NCBI RefSeq assembly: GCF_000023865.1
Contig: NC_013159.1
Coordinates: 3,002,001-3,066,000 of the forward strand
DNA length: 64,000 bases
Direction of reading: 5' to 3'
From: Saccharomonospora viridis DSM 43017
GTDB lineage: Bacteria; Actinomycetota; Actinomycetes; Mycobacteriales; Pseudonocardiaceae
Part shown: one piece after another, positions 49,825-58,880 of the stretch
Layout: the number at the start of each line of letters is the position of its first letter
How positions within the stretch are numbered: position 1 is the stretch's first letter
Notes under the pieces: model-generated
What the model was told of the DNA's origin: nothing
Databases searched by the model: none
What the model saw: only the letters and a program-made list of their open reading frames with translations
Program-made: the position numbers and the translations under genes

Positions 49825-51370
49825 CGGGCTCGGCCGCCTTCGCCGGGGCCATGGTGTCCGCCGCGGCCACGGCCGACAACACGGTCCTCGCCTTGTTGAG
49901 GGATTCGTTGTCCTCGTAGTCGGGGTCGGAGTCGGCCACGACACCGGCTCCGGCCTGCACGTAGGCCACCCCGTCCCGCATGAGCGCGGTGCGGATGGCG
50001 ATCGCGGTGTCGGCGTCCCCCGCGAAGTCCAGATAGCCCACGATGCCGCCGTAGAGACCGCGCCGCGTGGGTTCCAGTTCCTCGATGAGCTCCATCGCCC
50101 GCACCTTCGGCGCACCCGACAACGTACCCGCGGGGAAACACGCCAGTATCGCGTCGAACGCCGTGGCGTCCTCCGCCAACTCACCCGTGATCGTCGACAC
50201 GATGTGCATGACGTGGCTGTACCGCTCGATGGTGAAGAAATCCACCACCCGCACGCTGCCCGGCCGACACACCTTGCCCAGGTCGTTACGACCCAGATCC
50301 ACCAACATCAGGTGCTCGGCGCGCTCCTTCTCGTCGGAGAGGAGCTCCCGGGCCAACCGCGCGTCCTCCTCCTCGTCAGCACCCCTCCACCGGGTGCCCG
50401 CGATGGGGTGCGTGGTGGCACGACCGTCGCGCACCGTGACCAACGACTCCGGGCTGGAACCGACGATGTCGAACCCGTCCAGCCGTAACAGGTACATGTA
50501 CGGGCTCGGGTTCGACGTGCGCAGCACCCGGTAGACGTCGAGCGCATCGGCCTGGGTGCGCATCTCGAACCGTTGGGACGGCACGATCTGGAACGCCTCA
50601 CCCGCGCGGATGGCGGCCACGGCCTTGCGCACCGTCCCGTGGAAGTCCTCCTTGCTGCGCTGCCGGGTGAACTCGGGCGTGGTCCGGGAGAACACCACGT
50701 TGGTGGCGGGCGCGGGAGCGGCCAACCGCTCGGTCATCACGTTGAGTCGTTCCCGCGCGTCGTCGTAGGCGGCGTCCACCCGCTCAGGGGAGTCGTCCCA
50801 GTTCACCGCGTTGGCGATGAGCGTCACTGTGCCCTCGTGGTGGTCGAACGCGGCGAGGTCGGTGGCCAGCAGCATGGTCAGCTCGGGGATGTCGATGTCC
50901 CGGTCCGCCAGTTCGGGCAACCGCTCCACCCAACGTACGGCGTCATAGCCGATGTAACCGACCATGCCACCCGTCAGCGGCGGCATGCCGGGTAACGGCT
51001 CGGTGTGCAGGAGCTCGACGGTTTTCCGGAGCACGGTCAACGGATCACCCTCGGTGGGAAGCCCCGCCACCGGCGTGCCCGTCCACACCGCGCGGCCGTC
51101 CCGTACGGTCAACGCCGCCGGGCTGTCGACCCCGATGAACGACCAGCGCGACCACGACTGCCCGTTCTCGGCCGACTCCAACAGGAAAGTGCCGGGACGG
51201 TCCCCCGCCAGTTTGCGGTACAACGCCACGGGCGTGTCCGCGTCGGCGAGCAACCGCCGAACCACGGGGATGACGCGACGGTCACGCGCGAGCGCCCGGA
51301 ACTCCTCACGGCTCGGGCTGACCTCGCCCAGTCCGCGCGCCACGGTGGGGAAGGTTTGGGCAGTCACCAT
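49817..51370 (-). CDS. trpE: Anthranilate synthase component I
   Basis: A 517-residue chorismate-utilising enzyme making anthranilate with a glutaminase partner (TrpG) not encoded in the window. The tryptophan feedback site is LLESAE. The catalytic region contains [29 protein letters not shown] and [14 protein letters not shown]. The start is the ATG at 51370 or the GTG directly after it; the Shine-Dalgarno is weak. It is divergent from the TetR gene, with 95 bp between. No trp-codon-rich leader peptide was recognised in that gap. Confidence 0.97.
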   Translation of the reverse strand: MVTAQTFPTVARGLGEVSPSREEFRALARDRRVIPVVRRLLADADTPVALYRKLAGDRPGTFLLESAENGQSWSRWSFIGVDSPAALTVRDGRAVWTGTPVAGLPTEGDPLTVLRKTVELLHTEPLPGMPPLTGGMVGYIGYDAVRWVERLPELADRDIDIPELTMLLATDLAAFDHHEGTVTLIANAVNWDDSPERVDAAYDDARERLNVMTERLAAPAPATNVVFSRTTPEFTRQRSKEDFHGTVRKAVAAIRAGEAFQIVPSQRFEMRTQADALDVYRVLRTSNPSPYMYLLRLDGFDIVGSSPESLVTVRDGRATTHPIAGTRWRGADEEEDARLARELLSDEKERAEHLMLVDLGRNDLGKVCRPGSVRVVDFFTIERYSHVMHIVSTITGELAEDATAFDAILACFPAGTLSGAPKVRAMELIEELEPTRRGLYGGIVGYLDFAGDADTAIAIRTALMRDGVAYVQAGAGVVADSDPDYEDNESLNKARTVLSAVAAADTMAPAKAAEPGA

Positions 51371-51465
51371 GGACTCATTGTGCCGCCGTCGACGATGCCG
51401 CCGTCATCGGGCTTTCCCGCCCGTGCAAGACGGGGACACCACCGACGGTTGGGCATGATGACGAT

Positions 51466-52116
51466 GTGACGACCGCGAGGGAGAACGGCGCAGGGCAGCA
51501 GTCCCCGCAGTCCCCGTCCCGCAGGCGGGGCCGACGTCCCGCCGGGGAGGACACCAGGGCCGCGCTTTTGGAGGCCGCGCGCGCCGTGTTCGCCGAGAAC
51601 GGCTACCACCACGCCACCGTGCGGACCATCGCCCAACGGGCGGGGGTGGACCCCGCGATGGTCAAACACTGGTTCGGGGGCAAGGAGGGGCTGTTCACCC
51701 AAGCCGTGTTACAGGTGCCGTTCGACTTCCGGGACGTGGTCGCCGACGTCACGGCCGACGGCCCCGAACGACTCGGGGAGAACATCGTGCGCCGGTTCGT
51801 CACCACCTGGGACGGCGCGGGCGGCGACAGGTTCGTCGCGCTCGTGCGCAGCATCACCACGTACACGGAAGCGCTCGACGCGCTCCGGGACACGCTGGTG
51901 AACCAGCTTTTCACCCCCATCGCGCAGGTCACAGGCAGCGACCGACCCGACCTCCGCGCCTCTTTGTGCGCGACCCAGGTGATCGGGCTCGGTATGTCCC
52001 GCTACGTGGCCGGGATCGAACCCCTCGCCTCCGCCGACGTCGAGACGCTCGTGGCCACGATCGCCCCGACACTGCAGCGTTACCTCACCGACGATCTCGG
52101 TATCGCCACGGACTGA
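51466..52116 (+). CDS. TetR-family transcriptional regulator
   Basis: A 216-residue repressor-type protein. The N-terminal helix-turn-helix is AVFAENGYHHATVRTIAQRA followed by GVDPAMVKHWFGGKEGLF. The C-terminal ligand domain (about 85-205) resembles the TetR_C_31 group. It is convergent with hisI and divergent from trpE. No nearby operator or target is clear; trpE or its own gene are candidates. Confidence 0.92.
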   Translation: MTTARENGAGQQSPQSPSRRRGRRPAGEDTRAALLEAARAVFAENGYHHATVRTIAQRAGVDPAMVKHWFGGKEGLFTQAVLQVPFDFRDVVADVTADGPERLGENIVRRFVTTWDGAGGDRFVALVRSITTYTEALDALRDTLVNQLFTPIAQVTGSDRPDLRASLCATQVIGLGMSRYVAGIEPLASADVETLVATIAPTLQRYLTDDLGIATD

Positions 52117-52134
52117 GGACGACCCGGGAAACGC

Positions 52135-52494
52135 TCACGCACCCGTGTCGGCGAGCAGGACCCGCTCGTCGGTGTCGAAGCACGTGTGGGTTCCGGTGTG
52201 GCAGGCAGGTCCGGTTTGCTCCACCCGCACCAACAGCGTGTCGGCATCGCAATCGAGCCGCACCTCACGCACGTGCTGGACGTGACCGGACGTCTCCCCC
52301 TTGACCCACAGTCGCCCCCGACTGCGCGAGAAGTACGTCGCGCGCCGCGTGGTCAACGTGCGGTGCAGCGCCTCGTCGTTCATCCACGCCACCATGAGCA
52401 CCTGTGAGGTGGAGTGTTCGACCACGACCGCGCACACCAGCCCGTCCGGGGTGCGCTTGAGTCGCCGGGCGATCTCGGGATCCAGCTCGCTCAC
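52135..52494 (-). CDS. hisI: Phosphoribosyl-AMP cyclohydrolase
   Basis: A 119-residue HisI. Metal-binding motifs are [20 protein letters not shown] and GTHTCFD, and [20 protein letters not shown] is family-typical. It catalyses the third step of histidine synthesis and is separate from HisE here. The GTG overlaps the hisF stop (GTGA). Confidence 0.97.
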   Translation of the reverse strand: MSELDPEIARRLKRTPDGLVCAVVVEHSTSQVLMVAWMNDEALHRTLTTRRATYFSRSRGRLWVKGETSGHVQHVREVRLDCDADTLLVRVEQTGPACHTGTHTCFDTDERVLLADTGA

Positions 52495-53264
52495 CGGACC
52501 TCCACGCCCTCTTCGCGCAGGGCGGCCTTCACGTCGCCGATCTTCAGCTCACCGAAGTGGAACACGCTGGCCGCCAGGACGGCGTCGGCCCCGGCCCGCA
52601 CGGCGGGCGGGAAGTGTTCGAGCGCGCCCGCGCCACCGCTGGCGATGAGCGGGACCCGGACCGCCGCACGCACGAGTTCGAGCAGCTCCAGGTCGAAGCC
52701 CTCTTTCGTGCCGTCGGCGTCCACCGAGTTCAACAGGATCTCGCCGACCCCGAGCTCCTCACCCCGAGCGGCCCACTCGACGACGTCGATACCGGTGCCT
52801 CGGCGTCCCCCGTGGGTGGTGACCTCGAAACCGGACGGCGTCGGCTGTTCGCCCTCGGGCACGCGACGGGCGTCCACCGACAACACCACGCACTGGGCGC
52901 CGAATCGACGCGAGGCCTCGCGAAGCAACTCCGGCCTCGCCACAGCGGCTGTGTTGATGCTCACTTTGTCGGCGCCGGCGCGCAGCAGCCTGTCGACGTC
53001 GTCGACACTGCGCACACCGCCACCCACCGTGAGGGGGATGAACACCTGCTCGGCGGTCTTACGCACGACGTCATACGTCGTCTCCCGGTTACTCGACGAC
53101 GCTGTGACGTCGAGGAACGTGAGTTCGTCCGCGCCCTCGGCGTCATAGAGCCGGGCGAGTTCGACGGGATCACCCGCGTCCCGCAGATTGGCGAAATTGA
53201 CCCCTTTGACCACACGCCCCGCGTCGACGTCGAGACAGGGAATGACTCTCACCGCGACGGACAT
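52491..53264 (-). CDS. hisF: Imidazole glycerol phosphate synthase cyclase subunit
   Basis: A 257-residue TIM barrel. [17 protein letters not shown] carries the catalytic aspartate, and the second catalytic aspartate is in [19 protein letters not shown] and IASGGAG are phosphate loops. It uses ammonia from HisH (encoded at 56493). It is coupled to hisI and separated from hisH/priA by a plus-strand gene pair. Confidence 0.97.
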   Translation of the reverse strand: MSVAVRVIPCLDVDAGRVVKGVNFANLRDAGDPVELARLYDAEGADELTFLDVTASSSNRETTYDVVRKTAEQVFIPLTVGGGVRSVDDVDRLLRAGADKVSINTAAVARPELLREASRRFGAQCVVLSVDARRVPEGEQPTPSGFEVTTHGGRRGTGIDVVEWAARGEELGVGEILLNSVDADGTKEGFDLELLELVRAAVRVPLIASGGAGALEHFPPAVRAGADAVLAASVFHFGELKIGDVKAALREEGVEVR

Positions 53265-53427
53265 GCGCTCAGCCTAACCGGCCGGACCGCCCCGACTCAC
53301 TACAGTCATTAACCGTTGCCCAGGACGCCCTTGACACAGCGGCATCAGTGCGACAACAGAGTGTATTCGATGTAACCAGGGCATAGCCCGAACGTGAGGA
53401 AACCCAGCCGCTCTCTAAGGTGAGAAC

Positions 53428-55233
53428 ATGACACTGACCTCGGTGGGGGACGTACGGACCGTCCACGAACCACAACCGGGGGAAGGCGCAACCCCACAAC
53501 CGGGGGCTTCCCGACGCGCCCGTTTCACCCCCATCGTCTCGGTGTCCGCGGGGACCGCGCTCATCGGATTGCACGCCTCGTTGTACGGCCACTGGCTCAT
53601 CGACGACGCCGCCATCACGTTCGCCTACGCCCGCAGTTTCGCCGAAGGCCTCGGTCCCGTCGTGCAACCGGGCGCCCCTCCGGTGGAGGGCTATTCCAAC
53701 CCGACCTGGCTGCTTTTGCTGGTCCTCGGCAAATTCGTGGGTCTTTTCGACAACGGCAGCGTCTTCGGCATCCCGGACTACGTGCTGTTCCCGAAGGCGC
53801 TGGCGTTGCTGTGCTGCGCGGGCATCCTCACCGTCAGCTACCTGGCCGCCCGCAAGGTGTTCACCCGGCCCTGGGTGGTGCCGCTCGTCGTCGGCGGTGT
53901 CCTCGCCGCCATCCCGTCGTTCGTGATCTGGAGTTTCTCCGGACTGGAGAACTCGCTGTACGGACTCGTGATCGCCGCGCAGGCGGTCCTGTTGTTCTGC
54001 GCCGTGCTGGACGACCGGTTGCTCACCGGGAAGGTCGCCGTGGCGGCGGGTGGCCTCGCGGCACTGGCGGCTCTGACCAGGCCGGAAGGACTCATCTACG
54101 CGGGCACTTACCCGTTCGTGCTGCTGCTGCAGCTACGCCGTTCCACGCTGAAGCTCAGCGTGCGGCGCTGTCTGGAGTCCACGGTCGCCTTCGCCGTTCC
54201 GGTGGGCGCCTATTTCGGTTGGCGTTTCCTCACCTTCGGGGAACTGCTGTCCAGCCCCTCGATCGCGAAAGCGCAGGACCTGCCCACACTGCAGGACTTG
54301 ACCCGTCCCGGGGAGCTCGTCTCCTACGCGGGCGTACTCGCGGTGCTGCTGGCGACCGCGGTGATCGGCATAGCCCTGTCCAGGGCTTCACGGTGGCGTC
54401 CGGGGCTGCTGGCCCTGCTGGTGCCCCTCGGTCTCGCCGTGGTCGCCTACGCCGTGCTGGAGCCCGATTGGATGCACCAGTACCGGTTCGCCACGCCCGT
54501 CTGGGTGCTCGGCGCCCTGGCGGGGACGCTCGCGCTCATCGAGGTGCTACGGACCACGACCCTGCGCGTCCGCGCCTGGCTGACCACGGCGTTGGTCGCG
54601 GCCCTGTTGCCGTCAGGAGCGGCGTTCGCCGAGATGGCGGAGGACTTCCGAGCCGATCCGAACATCACGGCCTGCTACGTCGCCGACCGTTTCGGGCGTG
54701 TGTTCAACGGCTATGCCGACATCCTCGGTCTGGAGGAGGCCAGCCTGCTGCTTCCCGACCTGGGTGGCACGGCTATGACCAGCCGGCTGACGTTGATCGA
54801 CATGGCGGGGCTCACCCACTCGAGATTCGCGGAGATGGCCCGTGCCGGCGACCGCGCCGCGCAGGCCGACTACGTCTACACAGAGGCGAAGCCCACCTTC
54901 ATCCACGTCCGCGAGCCGTGGAGCAGTGGCACGAGCATCGGCTGGGACCCGCGACTGCAGCGCGATTACTACCCGATCCACTACGACGTCTACCAAGGGG
55001 AACCGCACGGGGACTGGGTTCGCAAATCGGCGGTGCCCACCCCTGAACTGCTCGCCGAACTACGCAACTACGCGAGCCGGGAGGCGGCGTGGGTCGAGCA
55101 ACGCGCCGGTGAGTCGCCGTTGCGGCACTGTGGGCCGACGCTACAGCGGGGGCAGACCGAGCTCAGCGAACAACCCCCACAACAGCGGCGGGGTTCCGAG
55201 GTTCCGGAACACGCCGAGGTCACGGCAGGATGA
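53428..55233 (+). CDS. GT-C-fold membrane glycosyltransferase-like protein
   Basis: A 601-residue polytopic protein with about ten membrane helices (residues 30-400) and an outer C-terminal domain (about 400-601). Its first loop WLIDDAAITFAYARSFAEG, with the adjacent aspartates, and VEGYSNPTWLLLL resemble actinobacterial GT-C enzymes using decaprenyl-phosphate sugars, such as the arabinosyltransferase AftB. An envelope arabinan or glycan role is inferred; exact donor and product are unknown. Its stop overlaps the next start (ATGA). Both plus-strand genes interrupt the leftward his cluster. Confidence 0.75.
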   Translation: MTLTSVGDVRTVHEPQPGEGATPQPGASRRARFTPIVSVSAGTALIGLHASLYGHWLIDDAAITFAYARSFAEGLGPVVQPGAPPVEGYSNPTWLLLLVLGKFVGLFDNGSVFGIPDYVLFPKALALLCCAGILTVSYLAARKVFTRPWVVPLVVGGVLAAIPSFVIWSFSGLENSLYGLVIAAQAVLLFCAVLDDRLLTGKVAVAAGGLAALAALTRPEGLIYAGTYPFVLLLQLRRSTLKLSVRRCLESTVAFAVPVGAYFGWRFLTFGELLSSPSIAKAQDLPTLQDLTRPGELVSYAGVLAVLLATAVIGIALSRASRWRPGLLALLVPLGLAVVAYAVLEPDWMHQYRFATPVWVLGALAGTLALIEVLRTTTLRVRAWLTTALVAALLPSGAAFAEMAEDFRADPNITACYVADRFGRVFNGYADILGLEEASLLLPDLGGTAMTSRLTLIDMAGLTHSRFAEMARAGDRAAQADYVYTEAKPTFIHVREPWSSGTSIGWDPRLQRDYYPIHYDVYQGEPHGDWVRKSAVPTPELLAELRNYASREAAWVEQRAGESPLRHCGPTLQRGQTELSEQPPQQRRGSEVPEHAEVTAG

Positions 55234-55631
55234 CGGTCGTGGACGAAGAAGCCGAATTGGCACGACTCGACGCCGAGAAGTACGTCTCGCTGGTGACTTT
55301 CCGTAAGAACGGGACCGGGGTGGCCACCCCGGTCTGGATCGCGCGCGACGGCACCGAACTACTGGTGTTCAGTGAGCGCAACGCGGGGAAGGTGAAGCGC
55401 ATCCGACACACTCCCCGGGTCGAGCTCACGGCGTGCGACATGCTCGGCAAGAAAACCCACGGAGCGACCGTCACCGGCAAGGCACGGATCCTCGATGACG
55501 CGGGCAGCGAACACGCCAGGAAGGTGATCGCGCGACGTTACGGACTGCTGGGCAGGGTGACGATGCTGCTCAGCCGGCTCCGGGGAGGCCCGCAGCGCAC
55601 CGTGGGGATCGCCATCACGCTGTCCGACTGA
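55230..55631 (+). CDS. PPOX-class F420-dependent oxidoreductase
   Basis: A 133-residue split-barrel flavin/deazaflavin reductase (TIGR03666-like). YVSLVTFRKNGTGVATPVWI and RNAGKVKRIRHTPRVELTAC are typical of the actinobacterial F420-binding group, and KKTHGATVTGKARIL forms the barrel end. The substrate is unknown. It overlaps the glycosyltransferase gene by 4 nt and is convergent with priA. Confidence 0.9.
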   Translation: MTVVDEEAELARLDAEKYVSLVTFRKNGTGVATPVWIARDGTELLVFSERNAGKVKRIRHTPRVELTACDMLGKKTHGATVTGKARILDDAGSEHARKVIARRYGLLGRVTMLLSRLRGGPQRTVGIAITLSD

Positions 55632-55713
55632 TCCCGGTGGGCCCGCGGACCTCCTTCCGGCCAGGGTCGCAGAAGACGTTCCGAAAAGGCGCGGTGTGGT
55701 TCGGCGGCGTGGT

Positions 55714-56457
55714 TCAGCGCTGCGGCTGTGCCACGGCCTCGAGCGCCTCCGGCAACGTGAAGGCACCTGCGTACAGCGCCTTACCGACGATGGCCCCCTC
55801 GACGCCGTCACGTTCCAGGGCCGCGAGCGCGCGCAGGTCGTCGAGACTGGACACGCCGCCCGAGGCGATCACAGGGGCGTCGGTGCGCGCCGTCACCTCG
55901 CGCAACAGGTCCAGGTTGGGCCCGCGCAAGGTGCCGTCCTTGCTGACGTCGGTGACGACGTAGCGCTGCGCACCGTCACGGTCGAGACGTTCCAGCGTCT
56001 CCCACAGGTCACCGCCGTCCTTGGTCCAGCCTCGCGCGGCCAGCCGGTGCCCTTCCTCGGTGATCCGTACGTCGAGCCCGATGGCGATCCGGTCCCCATG
56101 GGTGGAGACCACCTTCGCGCTCCACTCCGGGTCCTCCAACGCGGCGGTGCCGAGGTTGATCCTGCGCGCCCCCGTGGCGAGCGCGGCGGCCAACGACTCG
56201 TCGTCCCGGATACCGCCGGACAGTTCCACGTTCACGTCCAGCTTGCCGATGACCTCGGCCAGCAACTCTCGGTTGGAGCCCCTACCGAACGCGGCGTCGA
56301 GATCCACCAGATGGATCCATTCCGCACCGTCACGCTGCCAGGCCAGCGCCGCCTCCAGCGGTGATCCGTAGGAGGTCTCGGTCCCCGCCTCGCCCTGCAC
56401 CAGGCGCACTGCCTGTCCGTCGGCCACGTCCACGGCCGGAAGTAGTGTGAAACTCAC
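55714..56457 (-). CDS. priA: Bifunctional phosphoribosyl isomerase PriA
   Basis: A 247-residue TIM barrel catalysing both the HisA (ProFAR) and TrpF (PRA) isomerisations. [49 protein letters not shown] and VIASGGVSS are the PriA pattern. No separate trpF is present in the window's trp cluster, which fits PriA's dual role in actinobacteria. The GTG start is at 56457, 35 nt after the hisH stop. Confidence 0.96.
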   Translation of the reverse strand: MSFTLLPAVDVADGQAVRLVQGEAGTETSYGSPLEAALAWQRDGAEWIHLVDLDAAFGRGSNRELLAEVIGKLDVNVELSGGIRDDESLAAALATGARRINLGTAALEDPEWSAKVVSTHGDRIAIGLDVRITEEGHRLAARGWTKDGGDLWETLERLDRDGAQRYVVTDVSKDGTLRGPNLDLLREVTARTDAPVIASGGVSSLDDLRALAALERDGVEGAIVGKALYAGAFTLPEALEAVAQPQR

Positions 56458-56492
56458 CCGGCCACTATAGGAACCGGACGCGTCGAACCGGT

Positions 56493-57122
56493 TCACAGGG
56501 TGCGCACCCAATTGCGCAGGACGTGCGCTCCGGCGTCCCCCGACTTCTCCGGGTGGAACTGGGTGGCCCACAACGGCCCGTTCTCCACGGCGGCCACGAA
56601 GTCCTCACCGTGATGGGCCGTCGTCACCTTCGGTGCCACCCCCGGCAGGTCGGATTCCAGCTCCCAGCGCCGCACGGCGTAGGAGTGCACGAAGTAGAAC
56701 CGCGTGTCGCTGTCCAGTCCCGCGAACAGCTCCGAGTCAGCGGGCGCGCGCACGGTGTTCCACCCCATGTGGGGCAGCACGTCGGCGTTCAACCGCTCGA
56801 CCGTGCCCGGCCACTCACCGATGCCCTTGGCCTCCTCTCCGTGCTCGACGCCCCGCTCGAACAGGACCTGCATACCGACGCAGATCCCCAGCACGGGCCT
56901 GCCCCCCGCGAGCCGGGTGCCGATGATGCGATCACCACCCACGGAGCGCAGTCCCTCGCTGCAGGCGGCGAAAGCGCCCACGCCCGGCACGACGAGGCCG
57001 TCGGCCTCCAGGGCGGCACGGCGATCCGAGGTCACCTCCACGTCGGCGCCCACGCGTCGCAGGGCACGTTCGGCGGAACGGAGGTTCCCGGAACCGTAGT
57101 CGAGGATGACGACTGAAGTCAT
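56493..57122 (-). CDS. hisH: Imidazole glycerol phosphate synthase glutaminase subunit
   Basis: A 209-residue class I glutamine amidotransferase. The nucleophile is the cysteine in [12 protein letters not shown]; the histidine and glutamate are in [28 protein letters not shown] is the conserved N-terminus. It supplies ammonia to HisF. It lies 9 nt after the MFS gene on the same strand. Confidence 0.97.
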   Translation of the reverse strand: MTSVVILDYGSGNLRSAERALRRVGADVEVTSDRRAALEADGLVVPGVGAFAACSEGLRSVGGDRIIGTRLAGGRPVLGICVGMQVLFERGVEHGEEAKGIGEWPGTVERLNADVLPHMGWNTVRAPADSELFAGLDSDTRFYFVHSYAVRRWELESDLPGVAPKVTTAHHGEDFVAAVENGPLWATQFHPEKSGDAGAHVLRNWVRTL

Positions 57123-57131
57123 TGCCTCAGC

Positions 57132-58316
57132 CTAACCGTCCGTCTTCCCCTTCTTGCCCGCCTTCCAGGCGGCGGGCAACATGACGAGCGCCGCCACCCC
57201 CAGCAGACCGAACCCGGCCCAGACGGTGGTAGCCGAGATCACCGCACCCACCGCGACGGCGCCGATCCCCTGCCCGGCGTCGTAGGCGACGTTCCACGAG
57301 ACGCTGGCCTGGGCGGCGGGAGCGCGGTCGAACATCGTCACCAGCGCATCGTTTTGCACGACCCCGAACCCGACACCGAACACCGCGACGGCCACCACCG
57401 CCGCGACCAACCAGCTCTCACTCTCCGAGACGAGGGCGAACAGCAACAGCCCCACCGCACCGACCGCGAGGGCGGGCAGCAACAACCGACCCGGCGCGGC
57501 GATGCGGTCCCCGAAATGCCCCGCGAGCCAACGGGTGAGCATCGCGGTACCGGGAATCACGAGCAGCGCGATCGTCGCCACGGACGGGGTGAGCACGATG
57601 GGCAGGAAGGACGCCAGCGCACCGTACCCCGCGGACATGGCGAACATCGGCAGCCACGGCCGCCACGTGGCCATCACCAGGTCGGCGACTGCGCGTACCC
57701 CGGTACTTCCCGTGTCCTCCTTCGGACGTGAGCGCGGCAGCCCCAACAGTGGTCCGATCGCGAGCAGCGGCAACGCCGTGGCGAGCGCGAAGACCGGCGC
57801 GAACCCCCAGTTCTCGGCGACGGCGGAACCGAACGGGAGTCCCACCAGCTGCGGCATCCCCACAGCGAGTCCGTAGAGCCCCGAACCCCGCGCCAATGAG
57901 CCCTGGGGCAGCAACTCGGCGATGAGGGCACTGCCACAGACCGTGATGAAGCCGAATCCCAACCCCCGTACGAACGACAATCCGAGGATCCCGGCCGCGG
58001 AGGGGAACACCGCCAGCAACGACGCGGGAAGGCCGATCAACACCGCGCCCAGTATCAGGCCGGAACGGTAGCCGAACGAACGCACGAACGCGGGGACGAC
58101 GAACTGCACCAGCACCGTGCTGGCCATGAAGGTGCCGGTGGCGGCCCCTGCGACGACCGCTCCCGCCTCCTGCTCCACCGCCCACATCGGCACGACGGGC
58201 AGCAGCAGGGAGAAGCCACTGAAGGTACCGGCCGAAGCGAGCAACATGAGCACGAACGGCCGGTGTCGTAAGGGGGAGATCGCCTCGCTGTCGACATCGG
58301 CATGGGAACCAGGCAT
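57132..58316 (-). CDS. Major facilitator superfamily transporter at the head of the his genes
   Basis: A 394-residue protein with twelve membrane helices. A drug-exporter-like loop around FGYRSGLILGA matches motif A poorly. The ATG at 58316 has GGGGGAGG at ideal spacing, better than the GTG at 58322. The short gap to hisH suggests co-transcription with hisH and priA. The substrate is unknown. Export of a metabolite linked to histidine synthesis is only contextual. Confidence 0.9.
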   Translation of the reverse strand: MPGSHADVDSEAISPLRHRPFVLMLLASAGTFSGFSLLLPVVPMWAVEQEAGAVVAGAATGTFMASTVLVQFVVPAFVRSFGYRSGLILGAVLIGLPASLLAVFPSAAGILGLSFVRGLGFGFITVCGSALIAELLPQGSLARGSGLYGLAVGMPQLVGLPFGSAVAENWGFAPVFALATALPLLAIGPLLGLPRSRPKEDTGSTGVRAVADLVMATWRPWLPMFAMSAGYGALASFLPIVLTPSVATIALLVIPGTAMLTRWLAGHFGDRIAAPGRLLLPALAVGAVGLLLFALVSESESWLVAAVVAVAVFGVGFGVVQNDALVTMFDRAPAAQASVSWNVAYDAGQGIGAVAVGAVISATTVWAGFGLLGVAALVMLPAAWKAGKKGKTDG

Positions 58317-58880
58317 GGACACCTCCCCCTTCTAGTACGGCCGTACCCGTCTTGTCGAACCCGTGTCCGACCGAGCACAGCCGTCTCGCATCCGTCGCCG
58401 CGGTTTCGGCGAGCAAGAGACTCAAAGCCACGGGCTCGAACACACGCACGGTGACAGCCGGCGTTCCGGGCCCGGCCGCAGCCCGCCGATCCGCCCTGAC
58501 CGTGGCACCGAGGACCGACACCCTCACCGGACGCCTTTCGCCCCGGGGCGATGCCCGACGTGCGGGTCGGCGTCGGTCCTCCCGCACTTCCCCGTCGGGG
58601 TTCCGCTCACCAGCGGATGACTTCCTCACCGCTTCCAACTCGAACGATCACCGGCTGTGTACCCGGGGAACGGCAATCGCAATGAAATCAAACTGGTACA
58701 TCGCCACGGCGGCGAAAATCCTATCCCCGGCGTCGCCGTCGTTCGCCGAGAGTCACACCGGTGACCTGGGACAACGTCGATGTGACCGACAACGGGGGGC
58801 TCGTGGCACCCCGGCCGTTACCACCCGTATCTTTGCCTGCGTAGTCCTGGCTTTTCGACGCCGGACGTGGAGGGGTTGCC
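58317..58880. other. Long divergent intergenic region without a recognised gene
   Basis: About 560 bp between the MFS and VanW genes. ORFs on both strands here are of low complexity and have no family-like segments. A slightly A/T-richer patch at 58670-58720 may be a promoter. I see no clear operator, RNA or repeat. Confidence 0.4.
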
